Shown here: positions 1-10,409 of the stretch, piece after piece
Numbering within the stretch: position 1 is the first letter of the stretch
Layout: each line of letters begins with the position of its first letter
NCBI GenBank assembly: GCA_037179515.1
Contig: JAXCGZ010003824.1
Coordinates: 35,001 to 99,000, forward strand
From: Halocaridina rubra
Lineage: Eukaryota; Arthropoda; Malacostraca; Decapoda; Atyidae
Length of the DNA: 64,000 bases
Direction: 5' to 3'
Translations under genes and position numbers: made by a program
Notes under the pieces: model-generated
The model's input: only the letters and a program-made list of their open reading frames with translations
What the model was told of the DNA's origin: nothing
Databases searched by the model: none

Positions 1-456
1 CGAATCTTTAGAGTAGTTCAAATATCACGTATCTCTCACCCTAACTGCCCCATCTTCGAATCTCCAGAGTAGTTCAAAAATCACGTATATATCACCCTAA
101 CAGCCCCATCTTCGAATCTTCAGAGTAGTTCAAATATCACGTATTTCTCACCCTAACATCCCCATCTTCCAATCTTCAGAGTAGTTCAAATATCACGTAT
201 ATATCACCCTAACAGCCCCATCTTCGAATCTTCAGAGTAGTTCAAATATCACGTATATCTCACCCTAACAGCCCCATCGTCGAATCTTCAGAGTATTTCA
301 AATATCACGTATATATCACCCTAACAGCCCCATCTTCGAATCTTCAGAGTAGTTCAAATATCATGTATATCTCACCCTAACAGCCTCAACGTCGAATCTT
401 CAGAGTATTTCAAATATCACGTATATATCACCCTAACATTCCCATCTTCGAATCTC
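1..456. repeat. 56-57 bp minisatellite, about 8 units, open to the left
   Basis: Eight head-to-tail units begin with CGAATCTTCAGAGTAG and end CCCTAACAGCCCCATCTT. They differ by scattered substitutions (TCTTTA/TCTCCA, TATATC/TATCTC). The first base of the window is already inside a unit, so the array continues leftwards. The last unit decays near 456. No coding potential is seen. Confidence 0.93.
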
Positions 457-832
457 AAAGATAGTTTACTAATCATCTCCTCGCCAGAACCACTTAGAAA
501 TGAGAAAGAGAGATGATTCTCACGCGCTAGCTAAGTAACAAATAAATGAGCCATTGGATGCTTGGAGTCAGTGGTGATACAGCAATTTATCAAAGTTTAA
601 GCTTCGATAAGAGCAAAAAAAAAATCAGTACAGTAAATCTACTGTAATATAATGGTATGTACATACATACAGTAATGCGTGCCAATAGATGTTTAAGGTC
701 ACTGATGGAAAAGTATCTAACAGAGTTCAAGTTCGATAAAGAATACAAAGGCCAGTCCCGCACCTCGAAAGCGCCCCCCCAAAAAAAGAAAGTATGTGCG
801 AGCAAACTGTCGTGTACGATAAATAGCAAAGA

Positions 833-833
<1 letters not shown>
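457..833. other. unannotated spacer
   Basis: A/T-rich spacer between the satellite and the TAA array. Short open frames here lack any family signature, and I see nothing I can support. Confidence 0.5.
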
Positions 834-1649
<816 letters not shown>

Positions 1650-1654
1650 TTCAA

Positions 1655-2089
1655 TGAAAATATGTATCGCCTAACACTAAGTCTATACCACGATACTAAA
1701 ATAATCTCTTCGTTAATCAATATTTACCTTTAATAGGTATAATCTATGACTGGATATCTTATATCCTTGGAGTCACTATACCATGGTGGTTCTTAACCTC
1801 GTTATCATCATGCACCCTCTGGTAGTTGGTTCTTTTGCTCATCTAATAATTTAGAATTCCCCCAACTTCAATCGAAAGGAAAAAAGTTTAAAACACGATA
1901 AATTTAATATTCATCATGATTATTGCAAACATGCCCGTTGCAATATTACACCTGAAGGGGCTATTGGACTTAAATAAGACTGTCCAGGACAGTTCGATGT
2001 TAAGTCTTCCTTCAGTTACGGTTCTCTTTCTATGCCTACATCAACACCGAATAATCTTGGATATTCGTTGCACATGTCTTATTATCCCT
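1655..2089. other. unannotated spacer
   Basis: No recognisable gene or repeat. The open frame starting near 1916 runs into the repeat at 2090 and has no family signature. Confidence 0.45.
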
Positions 2090-2216
2090 TCACATCTGAC
2101 AAGTCACAATACACTTCCGATCTCTGATCTCTCTATGTTTTCTTCGTATCCAGGCCTGATGAGGGTAGATTTATTTATTTTCTTTTGCCCGTCCTGGTGT
2201 CACAATCATAAACAAA
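2090..2216 (-). mobile_element. short LINE 3'-end fragment (shared with 13,340-13,490)
   Basis: The stretch CACATCTGACAAGTCA ... TCTTCGTATCCAGGCC ... TTGCCCGTCCTGGTGTCACAATCATAA recurs almost unchanged at 13,345-13,485. There it lies beside an RTE-like reverse-transcriptase relic on the minus strand. I infer that this is a 5'-truncated 3' end of the same LINE group. Confidence 0.55.
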
Positions 2217-2512
2217 CAATTTGATAAAAGCATTCAAAATACAAAAATAGAAATTCCAACATATTCCTTACAGGGTCACGACTCCCACTCCCCACTCCCG
2301 GCAACTACTCACGCCCCCAAAGTTAAGAACCTCTCCCATACTATACTTTATTATATATTATTACCCTTGAGCTCTATCCTTCTATTTCCAAAATCAAAGG
2401 CCCCAGATCCCACTATTGATAAAAGCCTTAATATATTTCCTTTCAACGTGAAAACTCCTATACATATATTTTGCTGGGATCGAAACTTTAAATGTGAAGA
2501 TATCAATCACAT
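2217..2512. other. unannotated spacer
   Basis: A/T-rich and C-rich spacer. Nothing recognised. Confidence 0.4.
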
Positions 2513-2803
2513 CACCATATCACTGACCCTTCACATCTAATGTGCACCACACCACTGACCCTTCATATATAATGTGCACCACACCAATGACCCTTCACAT
2601 CTAATGTGCACCACATCACTGACCCTTCACATCTAATGTGCACCACACCACTGACCCTTCACATCTAATGTGCACCACACCACTGACCCTTCACATCTAA
2701 TGTGCACCACACCACTGACCTTTTCACATGTAATGTGCGCCACACCACTGACCTTTTCACATGTAATGTACACCACACCACTGACCTTTCACATCTAATG
2801 TGA
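2513..2803. repeat. 32-bp minisatellite, about 9 units
   Basis: Tandem units of CACACCACTGACCCTTCACA plus TCTAATGTGCAC. The last three vary to CTTTTCACATGTAATG. Units are in register and about 95% alike by eye. Confidence 0.92.
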
Positions 2804-2886
2804 ACTCATATAAATCCAAAGTTGTAAGTTGGTTTCCCTAACCATTTTAAGATTGGTCGTAGTTTCCCATTAGGTTTTCTAAGTTT

Positions 2887-2890
<4 letters not shown>

Positions 2891-2917
<27 letters not shown>

Positions 2918-2940
2918 CATGTGTGTGTGTGTGTGTGTTT
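2891..2940. repeat. (GT)n microsatellite
   Basis: GT dinucleotide run with a single CAT interruption. Confidence 0.95.
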
Positions 2941-3096
2941 GTTCCCATTTGGGAGCATACACAGTTGCACTGAAACTGGGGGATCAAGATTGGAGACCCT
3001 TCCTATCACTTTAACGTAAGCTCAAATGTTGGTCAACCAAAATTTCCCACAGTAATAAGCAGATAATTAGCAAAAACTCTTCAAAATATAAAGTCG

Positions 3097-3197
<101 letters not shown>

Positions 3198-3291
3198 AAT
3201 TCGTCGCCAAAGTGAGCCTTCTGCGCAAGGGCAAATATCTATCCATCCAAGCATCAAACAGTTTAGCAGATAATACACATCCAAACTAAAT

Positions 3292-3734
<443 letters not shown>

Positions 3735-3752
3735 ACTTAAAATACAAGAGGA

Positions 3753-3950
3753 TGATGATTCGGTTTTACGTCTAGAACTCCCTTTTCTACTAAGGGCTAG
3801 GACGGATGCCCTTTTGCGAAGGACTTGTTCTGACATGTGTTATCGTTACCCTGAGTGTATGCCCTTACTAACCTCAGTCCGTGACGGGGCGCGAACCCTC
3901 GACCTGCCGACACAGAGTCGCGGACGCTACCATTTAGCCACGGAGACTAC
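3753..3950 (-). mobile_element. SINE-1 copy with 18-bp target-site duplication
   Basis: Complete tRNA-headed SINE on the minus strand. The duplicated target is ACTTAAAATACAAGAGGA at 3735-3752 and ACTTAAAATAAAAGAGGA at 3951-3968 (one mismatch). This defines both ends and shows insertion by target-primed reverse transcription. Confidence 0.93.
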
Positions 3951-4138
3951 ACTTAAAATAAAAGAGGAATGACAAAATAAAAATAAGAAAAAAATAGGAA
4001 AAAAAATTTCACTTCCCCTCTACCATTCATCCATCATCATATAGACTCATTAATTAAGCGACTGGGATCACTCCGGGTAATCTATCAAAACCTTTTGAAG
4101 TTTAAAGAGAAATAGCAAGAAGATAAAGAATAGCTAGA

Positions 4139-4333
4139 GTAGTCTCCGTTGCAAACTGGTAGCGTCTGAGACTTTGAGGCGTCAGGTCGAGGGTTCGCGC
4201 CCAGTCACGGACTGAGGTTAGTAAGGGCGTACACTCAGGGTAACGATTACACCTGCCAGAACAAGTCCTTCGCATGAAGGCAACCGTCCTAGCCCTTGGT
4301 TGAAAAGGGAGTTCGTGACGTAAAACCGAATCC
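4139..4333 (+). mobile_element. SINE-1 copy (reference for the family) with target-site duplication
   Basis: The element is about 195 bp. The 5' part resembles a tRNA gene: GTAGTCTCCGTTGCAAACTGGTAGCGTC carries an A-box-like stretch, and GGTCGAGGGTTCGCGCC carries a B box. In better-preserved copies the loop CTCTGAG closed by GCGA/TCGC resembles a tRNA-Gln(CTG) anticodon arm; that assignment is my inference. The tRNA-unrelated body contains CTCAGGGTAACGATTACA, and the 3' end reads GACGTAAAACCGAATCC with no poly(A). The target duplication is ATAAAGAATAGCTAGA (4123-4138) and ATAAAGAATAGCTGGA (4334-4349). Pol III transcription is expected for this class, and mobilisation needs a partner LINE that I could not identify. 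Confidence 0.93.
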
Positions 4334-4349
4334 ATAAAGAATAGCTGGA

Positions 4350-5113
4350 AGCTTCACAGGGTAGAGACAAGATTCGTAGATACAGTTGTGTGGCCACTCA
4401 CACCCCTGACGCCATCTTGCCTCAATGCCCGTACTCACAGCCAACTGCCACAGCCTTCCTTCCAATGCAGCCACGGCGCCTATTCGTTTTGGTCATTCCA
4501 TGAGTGATTAATACACAGACAGGCTAACAGCGAACAAAAGCAAACGAGCGAAAGGTAATGCGTAGGCCTATGGAGGCAATATGGCGTATTGCTTTATCCC
4601 ATAATGACCAAGCTCTTTTCTCTTTTCGGCCTGAGAAGAGGCCCTAAAGCTTCTTCAGTAGTTAAGAAGAGCTACAGATGTATGGGCCAGCTGCATTCAA
4701 GGAGACAAATTTTTAGCTCTAAATTATCATCCTAATTACACGGGGTTCTCTAATCCATTCCTTCAGGATCAAGACACCTCAAATCGGTGCCGGATTCAAG
4801 TCCGGATCAATGGAGAGGATTGATGTCAGGAAGAGTATCTAAGCCCATAACTCTGTGCCAAAATCTAGTACTGCCTCCAAGAGGTTAGTGAAATATAGCG
4901 ACTCCACATGAATAAGAGAAGAGATGCAAATACAGGTATCAAGAAGTTCCCTGATAATGGTTTGGGATTGAAGCGTGGAGATGGGTGGAAAGCTGGATCG
5001 TGTGGACTATAATCCTTCGTTCAGGGGCTTTCTGATGTTGGCTTTGGATTAAAGCGTAGCGATAGAAGCAAATCAGGTTCAATGTTGTATCGCATATAAC
5101 AAGGGGATAAATA
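4350..5113. other. unannotated, with a GC-richer patch at 4,370-4,500
   Basis: Mostly featureless. The patch at 4,370-4,500 is GC-richer than its surroundings. On the minus strand it contains AAGATGGCGTCAGGGGT followed directly by GTGAGT, which resembles a short first coding exon with a donor site. No further exon is visible to the left, so I do not call a gene. Confidence 0.3.
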
Positions 5114-5119
5114 TATGTA

Positions 5120-5270
<151 letters not shown>

Positions 5271-5425
5271 TTAGGAAATAACACAATATTAATGCGTTTT
5301 ACGTCACTTCAGCTACTATTGTTTAAAAAAAAATGAAGGTAATTACACGTCCGAATATGCCCAAAACGCTTCAAAAGCATACCGTGGTAATCCTCAAACC
5401 TCCCTCTGCATTTGCTTTAATATTA

Positions 5426-5694
5426 GGCCGCTTTCACACCAAAGTGCCACGTCGCACTTGACATGCCAAGTGGCACGCCAATAGAAAACGAACATCCGGA
5501 AGTATATGAAACCTTTCACACAGAAGTGGTGTGACACGTTCCATGTGCAACTTGCACATGCAAGTCGCACATGGCACATGGGACGTGTCACGCCACTTCT
5601 GTGTGAAAGGTTTCATATACTTCCGTGTTCATTTTAAACTGGCGTGCCACGTGGCATGTCACTTGCGACGTGCCACTTTGGTGTGAAAGCGTTC
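5426..5694. mobile_element. foldback MITE, Harbinger-like, 3-bp TTA target duplication
   Basis: A 269-bp near-perfect palindrome. The left arm starts GGCCGCTTTCACACCAAAGT and the right arm ends CACTTTGGTGTGAAAGCGTTC. The centre is around GTGCAACTTGCACATGCAAG. Flanks are TTA (5423-5425) and TTA (5695-5697), which fits the TWA target preference of PIF/Harbinger elements. No transposase is encoded. The family assignment rests on the terminal motif and the target duplication only. Confidence 0.8.
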
Positions 5695-5697
5695 TTA

Positions 5698-6070
5698 CTT
5701 AGAAGAATCACTGATATATTGTCAAAATTACGCTGACTCAAAAAGTCAATTCCTTTTTTTTTCAACAGACGGATTTCATAAAGAGTATCAAATCTATGGT
5801 GCTCTAGGTTATCTGTATTTACCAGTCAAGTCACCTCACCTAAACAAACCTAACCAAACAATTTTCGGGGATATTTACATGCAGGCTCTAGGGGTTAGTC
5901 TTCTTAATGAGATCCAACAGCTAATTCCTCAATAAATGTTTGTTTGTTTGTTTTTTTGTTTGTTTGTCTTTGGTTCAGCAGACTATCATTTTCTGGAGCC
6001 TAAACCCCATTTTAGCTTAGTTAATTCAGTGAAGTTCAAAAACTCGTCAATGCACCTTATCATATTTGCT
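5698..6070. other. unannotated spacer with a short AACCTAACC motif
   Basis: Contains a short AACCT-like stretch near 5,846-5,860 and a TTTG run at 5,938-5,967. Neither is long enough to be called a telomere-type repeat. Confidence 0.4.
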
Positions 6071-6424
6071 CGATTTCTTAAACAGTGTAAACCTAGGATA
6101 CCATATTGTTAGTTAGCTTGACACACACAAATGGATTTCATAAACGCACCTGACGCGGTTTCTGTGTATGGCTAGGATCAACCCAGTGCGGGATCCTAGC
6201 CATACACAGAAACCGCGTCAGATGCGTTTATGAAATCCATTTGTGTGTGTCTAGCTAACTAACAATATGGTATCCTAGGTTTACACTGTTTAAGAAATCG
6301 GGCATATGGGGGGATCCTAGCCATACAAAGAACCGCGTCAGATGCGTTTATGAAATCCATTTGTGTGTGTCTAGCTAACTAAAAACATGGCATCCTAGGT
6401 TTACACTGTTTAAGAAATCGGGCC
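6071..6424. repeat. foldback repeat plus an extra direct copy of one arm
   Basis: Left arm 6071-6180 (GATTTCTTAAACAGTGTAAA to GTGTATGGCTAGGATC). A short loop follows, then the inverted arm 6190-6300 and a further direct copy of that right arm at 6310-6424. Arms agree over about 108 bp with only a few changes (CTTGAC/CTAGCT, CACCTGAC/CATCTGAC). The third copy has drifted more (AAGAACCGCG, AAAACATGGCAT). No clear target duplication was found, so the element class is left open. Confidence 0.85.
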
Positions 6425-6699
6425 ATTGTCCCTTCATCCCAAAAACTAGAAGCTCCTTGTTCAAATGACTATCATACTCGCAAAAGAAATGTCCCGTTTT
6501 AGTATCGTTGTCTCACTGATATTAAAAAACTCATCAATACACCCTAGTTTATTTTCCCTCCATTTATCTCCCTCCAAACTCCATTCACTCCCTCCAGGGC
6601 AACGTCACATCAGCTAAAAAAAATCGGCGATATCTTCATGCTTTTCGGACTCAGAATACCAGTTTTTCGCTTAAACCACAGTATTCTCAGATAAATATA

Positions 6700-6852
6700 A
6701 AGGGAGGTACAGACGATCTATTATTACTGTCAGTAAAAATACTGACACTATTGGTGTGAACTACTACGTCCATATGATGGACACACCGACAGTAATAATG
6801 ACAGTACAGGGAAATACTGTCAGTAATATTGATCGTCTGTTTAGCCCTTAAC
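6700..6852. mobile_element. small MITE with about 30-bp terminal inverted repeats
   Basis: The left end GAGGTACAGACGATCTATTA and the right end (reverse complement GGGCTAAACAGACGATCAAT) share ACAGACGATC and TATTACTGTCAGT in inverted order. Internal TACTGTCAGTA motifs repeat. No coding capacity. The flanks (TAAA/TTAA) are ambiguous, so no superfamily is assigned. Confidence 0.7.
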
Positions 6853-7519
6853 AGGAGTGCATTATAAACAAGAAGAAAAACTAAATGAACAGAACATATC
6901 ACTTCCTTTCTAATGACTCTTTACTAACTCATCCTCCCCAACACTCTTCCTACCTCCCTGCTGCATCTTCTTCTCTTTCTCTTCTTCTTCTTCTTCTGAT
7001 TTTCCCCTATTCTGTCAAGGCATAAATGATGTATGGGGGGCCACGTTTTGTTTGTCTTTGTACACAGAGATGACTCTTTACCAAAGGCTCCCTCCTCGTT
7101 TGAAGATCTGTTTGCATGTGTTCAATAACACTACTGGGGATTAGGTCTTTGGAGAAGGGCATATTAAGTACCACCGAGTACAGTCTCAATCATTAAAAAC
7201 TGGAACTCCATAACATGAAAGACTTAACCAGGGGTAACTTTTACCTCTAAGAGGAAGGGGATTTCTAGGTAGAAAGAGGAAAATTTTTAGCATGGATGAT
7301 GTAGCACCAATGTATTCTGGTAACTAAAATTCTGTTTCTTTAAATTCGAATGAATTTCATCGATTCAAAAAATTAGAGTTCATTGTTATTCCACTTCTTT
7401 TCAGTTGCTGCAGAAATTAGCATTACGTCCAAGAACATTGAATTAGTGACTGATTTACTATTAGCCTAACAGTGTTTATTCTTCACCTGTTGTAGGGGAA
7501 TGGTAAAAACATATACAAT
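6853..7519. other. unannotated spacer
   Basis: Pyrimidine-rich run (CTTCTTCTTCTTCTTC) at about 6,967-6,998. Otherwise nothing recognised. Confidence 0.4.
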
Positions 7520-7715
7520 GACCACAACTCCTCTTGTATGGGGGTTGGCCGAGTCAAAGCAAACACATTCCCCAGCAGCTAATATCTCAATCACTCCTCT
7601 GACCATCTTGGGGAAAAAGGACTACCACTATTCTCCCACCACCACCCAACTTGGGTCACTCACAGTGCAAGCGGACAAACATCTTCAGCCAGATGTCATG
7701 TAGTCGCAGGAAGGG
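7520..7715 (-). mobile_element. RTE 3'-UTR fragment (repeat C)
   Basis: The plus strand reads GGTTGGCCGAGTCAAAGCAA ... CTCAATCACTCCTC ... ACTTGGGTCACTCACAG, which matches the 3' UTR attached to the RTE relic at 9,083-9,700. LINE sense is on the minus strand. Confidence 0.75.
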
Positions 7716-7950
7716 AAAGTCTGGATTAATTAACTTGTCAAAAGAGAAACTTACATAAAGGTTTAGAACCCCTGATATAAACATGGCTGTTTAGATAGTG
7801 GGGAAAGGAAGTTATAAATGATGCCACAGCTAAATATATTCAATATTGAGTGTTTCACTGGCCATTGTAACAGAGCCAATTATATAGCTATTCAACAACG
7901 ATATTCGGTCCCTTTCATTATAACAACAATAACATAAACCTAAGTTACAA

Positions 7951-7951
<1 letters not shown>

Positions 7952-8031
<80 letters not shown>
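7952..8031. repeat. (TA)n microsatellite
   Basis: About 78 bp of pure TA. The stretch from 8,032 to 8,295 has no recognised feature. Confidence 0.97.
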
Positions 8032-8036
<5 letters not shown>

Positions 8037-8295
8037 GAAAGATTTATACTAACTATCACTCGAAGTCAGAAGGAAGAGGGGGGGGGGAGGATAAGGGAAA
8101 ATCATTTAAAAGTCCTTCGTAGTCTAGACAGTGGATAGGGTAAGATATTTTGACAGAGGGGATCTCTAGAACTAGAGGTGATAGTTTGAAGATTCGAAAG
8201 AAAACATCTTTTGCAGGATGTAATGGAGTACTTTTTTAGTTTAAAAACAGTTGTGACTGGAAGTCGCTGAGGCAGGAAACAATACATTCTATATG

Positions 8296-8650
8296 CATAG
8301 TTTTAATGACAGATATGATGAATGTCAATAAAAGCCGGTTTTACGTCACGGACTCCCTTTTCTACCAAGGGCTAGGACGGTTGCCTTCTTGCGAAGGACT
8401 TGTTTTAGCAGATGTAATCGCTACCCTGAGTGCATGCCCTAGCTTAACTAAGACCGTGGCGGGGCGCGAACCCCTCGACCTGCCGCCTCAGAGTCACGGA
8501 ATCTACCGCTATGCCACGGTGACTACTATATGATGTATGTCAATGAGTGAAAAATTAAACCGACCAGGAGACGGAGAGTAAAGAGCATAGGGCTATTTCC
8601 CGTTGGCACTATTAGGTAAATACAATTAGGCAAATACACACACACACCCA
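8296..8650 (+). mobile_element. CR1-like LINE 3' end, split by a SINE
   Basis: 8296-8329 (CATAGTTTTAATGACAGATA...) corresponds to the last codons of the CR1-like ORF at 14,218. 8545-8640 carries the same 3' UTR (CAGGAGACGG, GGGCTATTTCCCGT) and ends in the tail TATTAGGTAAATACAATTAGGC followed by CA repeats. A SINE-1 at 8330-8527 interrupts it. It is a dead 5'-truncated copy. Confidence 0.85.
8330..8527 (-). mobile_element. SINE-1 copy nested in a CR1 tail
   Basis: The 17-bp target duplication ATATGATGAATGTCAAT (8313-8329) / ATATGATGTATGTCAAT (8528-8544) is itself CR1 sequence (compare GGTATGATAAGTATCAC at the end of the intact ORF). This proves that the SINE jumped into an older CR1 copy. Confidence 0.93.
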
Positions 8651-8966
8651 CAAACACACACACACGAAACAAACCTCTTGCCATAAGAACACCGAGACCC
8701 TCATTTCGCAAGAGAGAAATGTTGAAAGCAATAATTTTAATAGATATGTGGAACTGCATTGAATTTCAACACAAAAATTTACATTCCTAATAGGCAATAC
8801 ACTTTACCAATATTAATACGGTTTTGATAAGAATTTTCTATGAAGTATTGCATCATATTTTCCAATAAAATATTCAAGGCGATGTTGTGATAGGTCAGGG
8901 ACTTAAAATCCATATATTTTTATGGTACAAATTGTGCTTTATGTGAGTGGGTATATTTTGTGAGCT

Positions 8967-9700
<734 letters not shown>

Positions 9701-10366
9701 GAGTGTGACATCGGGATAGACAAAAAAAACTGCCTTAACAGACCCGGTCGCCAAGAAAAGATTGAGACGAAGAAAAGTAGAAGCTTAAGATCAAGGAAGA
9801 AATATGAGAATGATACACAATACGAAAAGGACAGGCTGAAAGAATAGTCGATGTAATGGAGACCTAGAGATATGGCAGGATTAGGCCCTGAGACGACGAT
9901 AGATCCACTTTTTGAAGGAATAGAGGTCAAAAGAATTAGGAAAGATAGATGGAGGAAGAGAGTTCCAGACTCTGGAAGTGGATGGGACGAAGTAGTCATT
10001 CGTTATCGATATCCACCCCTGAGGATGGCCGGGCCTTGGTGGGCCCACAGGTCGGATCGTTTGGAACTGGAATACATCTGTAAAGGTAAGAGGGAACAGA
10101 GGTGTACTGCCCAGAAGTAGTAGTCTCCTTCAAATTTTTATGTGCCTTGTAGAGAGGAAGGGGAAAGTCGAGATAGGATAGGGGTGAAGAAGGGAGAGGT
10201 GATGGTGCCGCGAGCACGCTTTTAACCCCTAGAGGACCATCAGGAAGGAAGAGTAAAAAGGAACTAGACAAAAACAAATTTATGAATATACAAAAATGAA
10301 AAATAAACGGATAAACAACATACGGGAGAAAAATTAAAAAGATGGGGTCATGCTGATGACCAGCAG
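9701..10366. other. unclassified repeat-like region between two LINEs
   Basis: A G/A-rich plus strand holds open frames on both strands, for example minus 9,996-10,409. These carry no motif I can name. It may be a relic of another retroelement. It lies just beyond the 3' tail of the next LINE. Confidence 0.35.
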
Positions 10367-10408
10367 AAACAAACAAAACAAACAAAACAAACAAAACAAA
10401 CAAAAACA
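10367..10408 (-). repeat. (TTTTGTTTG)n tail of the LINE at 10,674
   Basis: The plus strand reads AAACAAACAAAACAAAC repeated. On the minus strand it is the last sequence after the LINE 3' UTR, so I infer that it is the element's simple-repeat tail. Confidence 0.6.
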
Positions 10409-10409
10409 T

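Noticed and set aside
4139..4215. Genuine tRNA gene
   Set aside because: Boxes A and B are present but the acceptor stem does not pair and the sequence continues into a SINE body with target duplications.
4102..4335. ORF with protein-like C-terminus in SINE-1 copies (RNGARTLDLTPQS-type)
   Set aside because: The same peptide appears in every SINE-1 copy in a given frame. It is the tRNA-derived head translated, not a gene.
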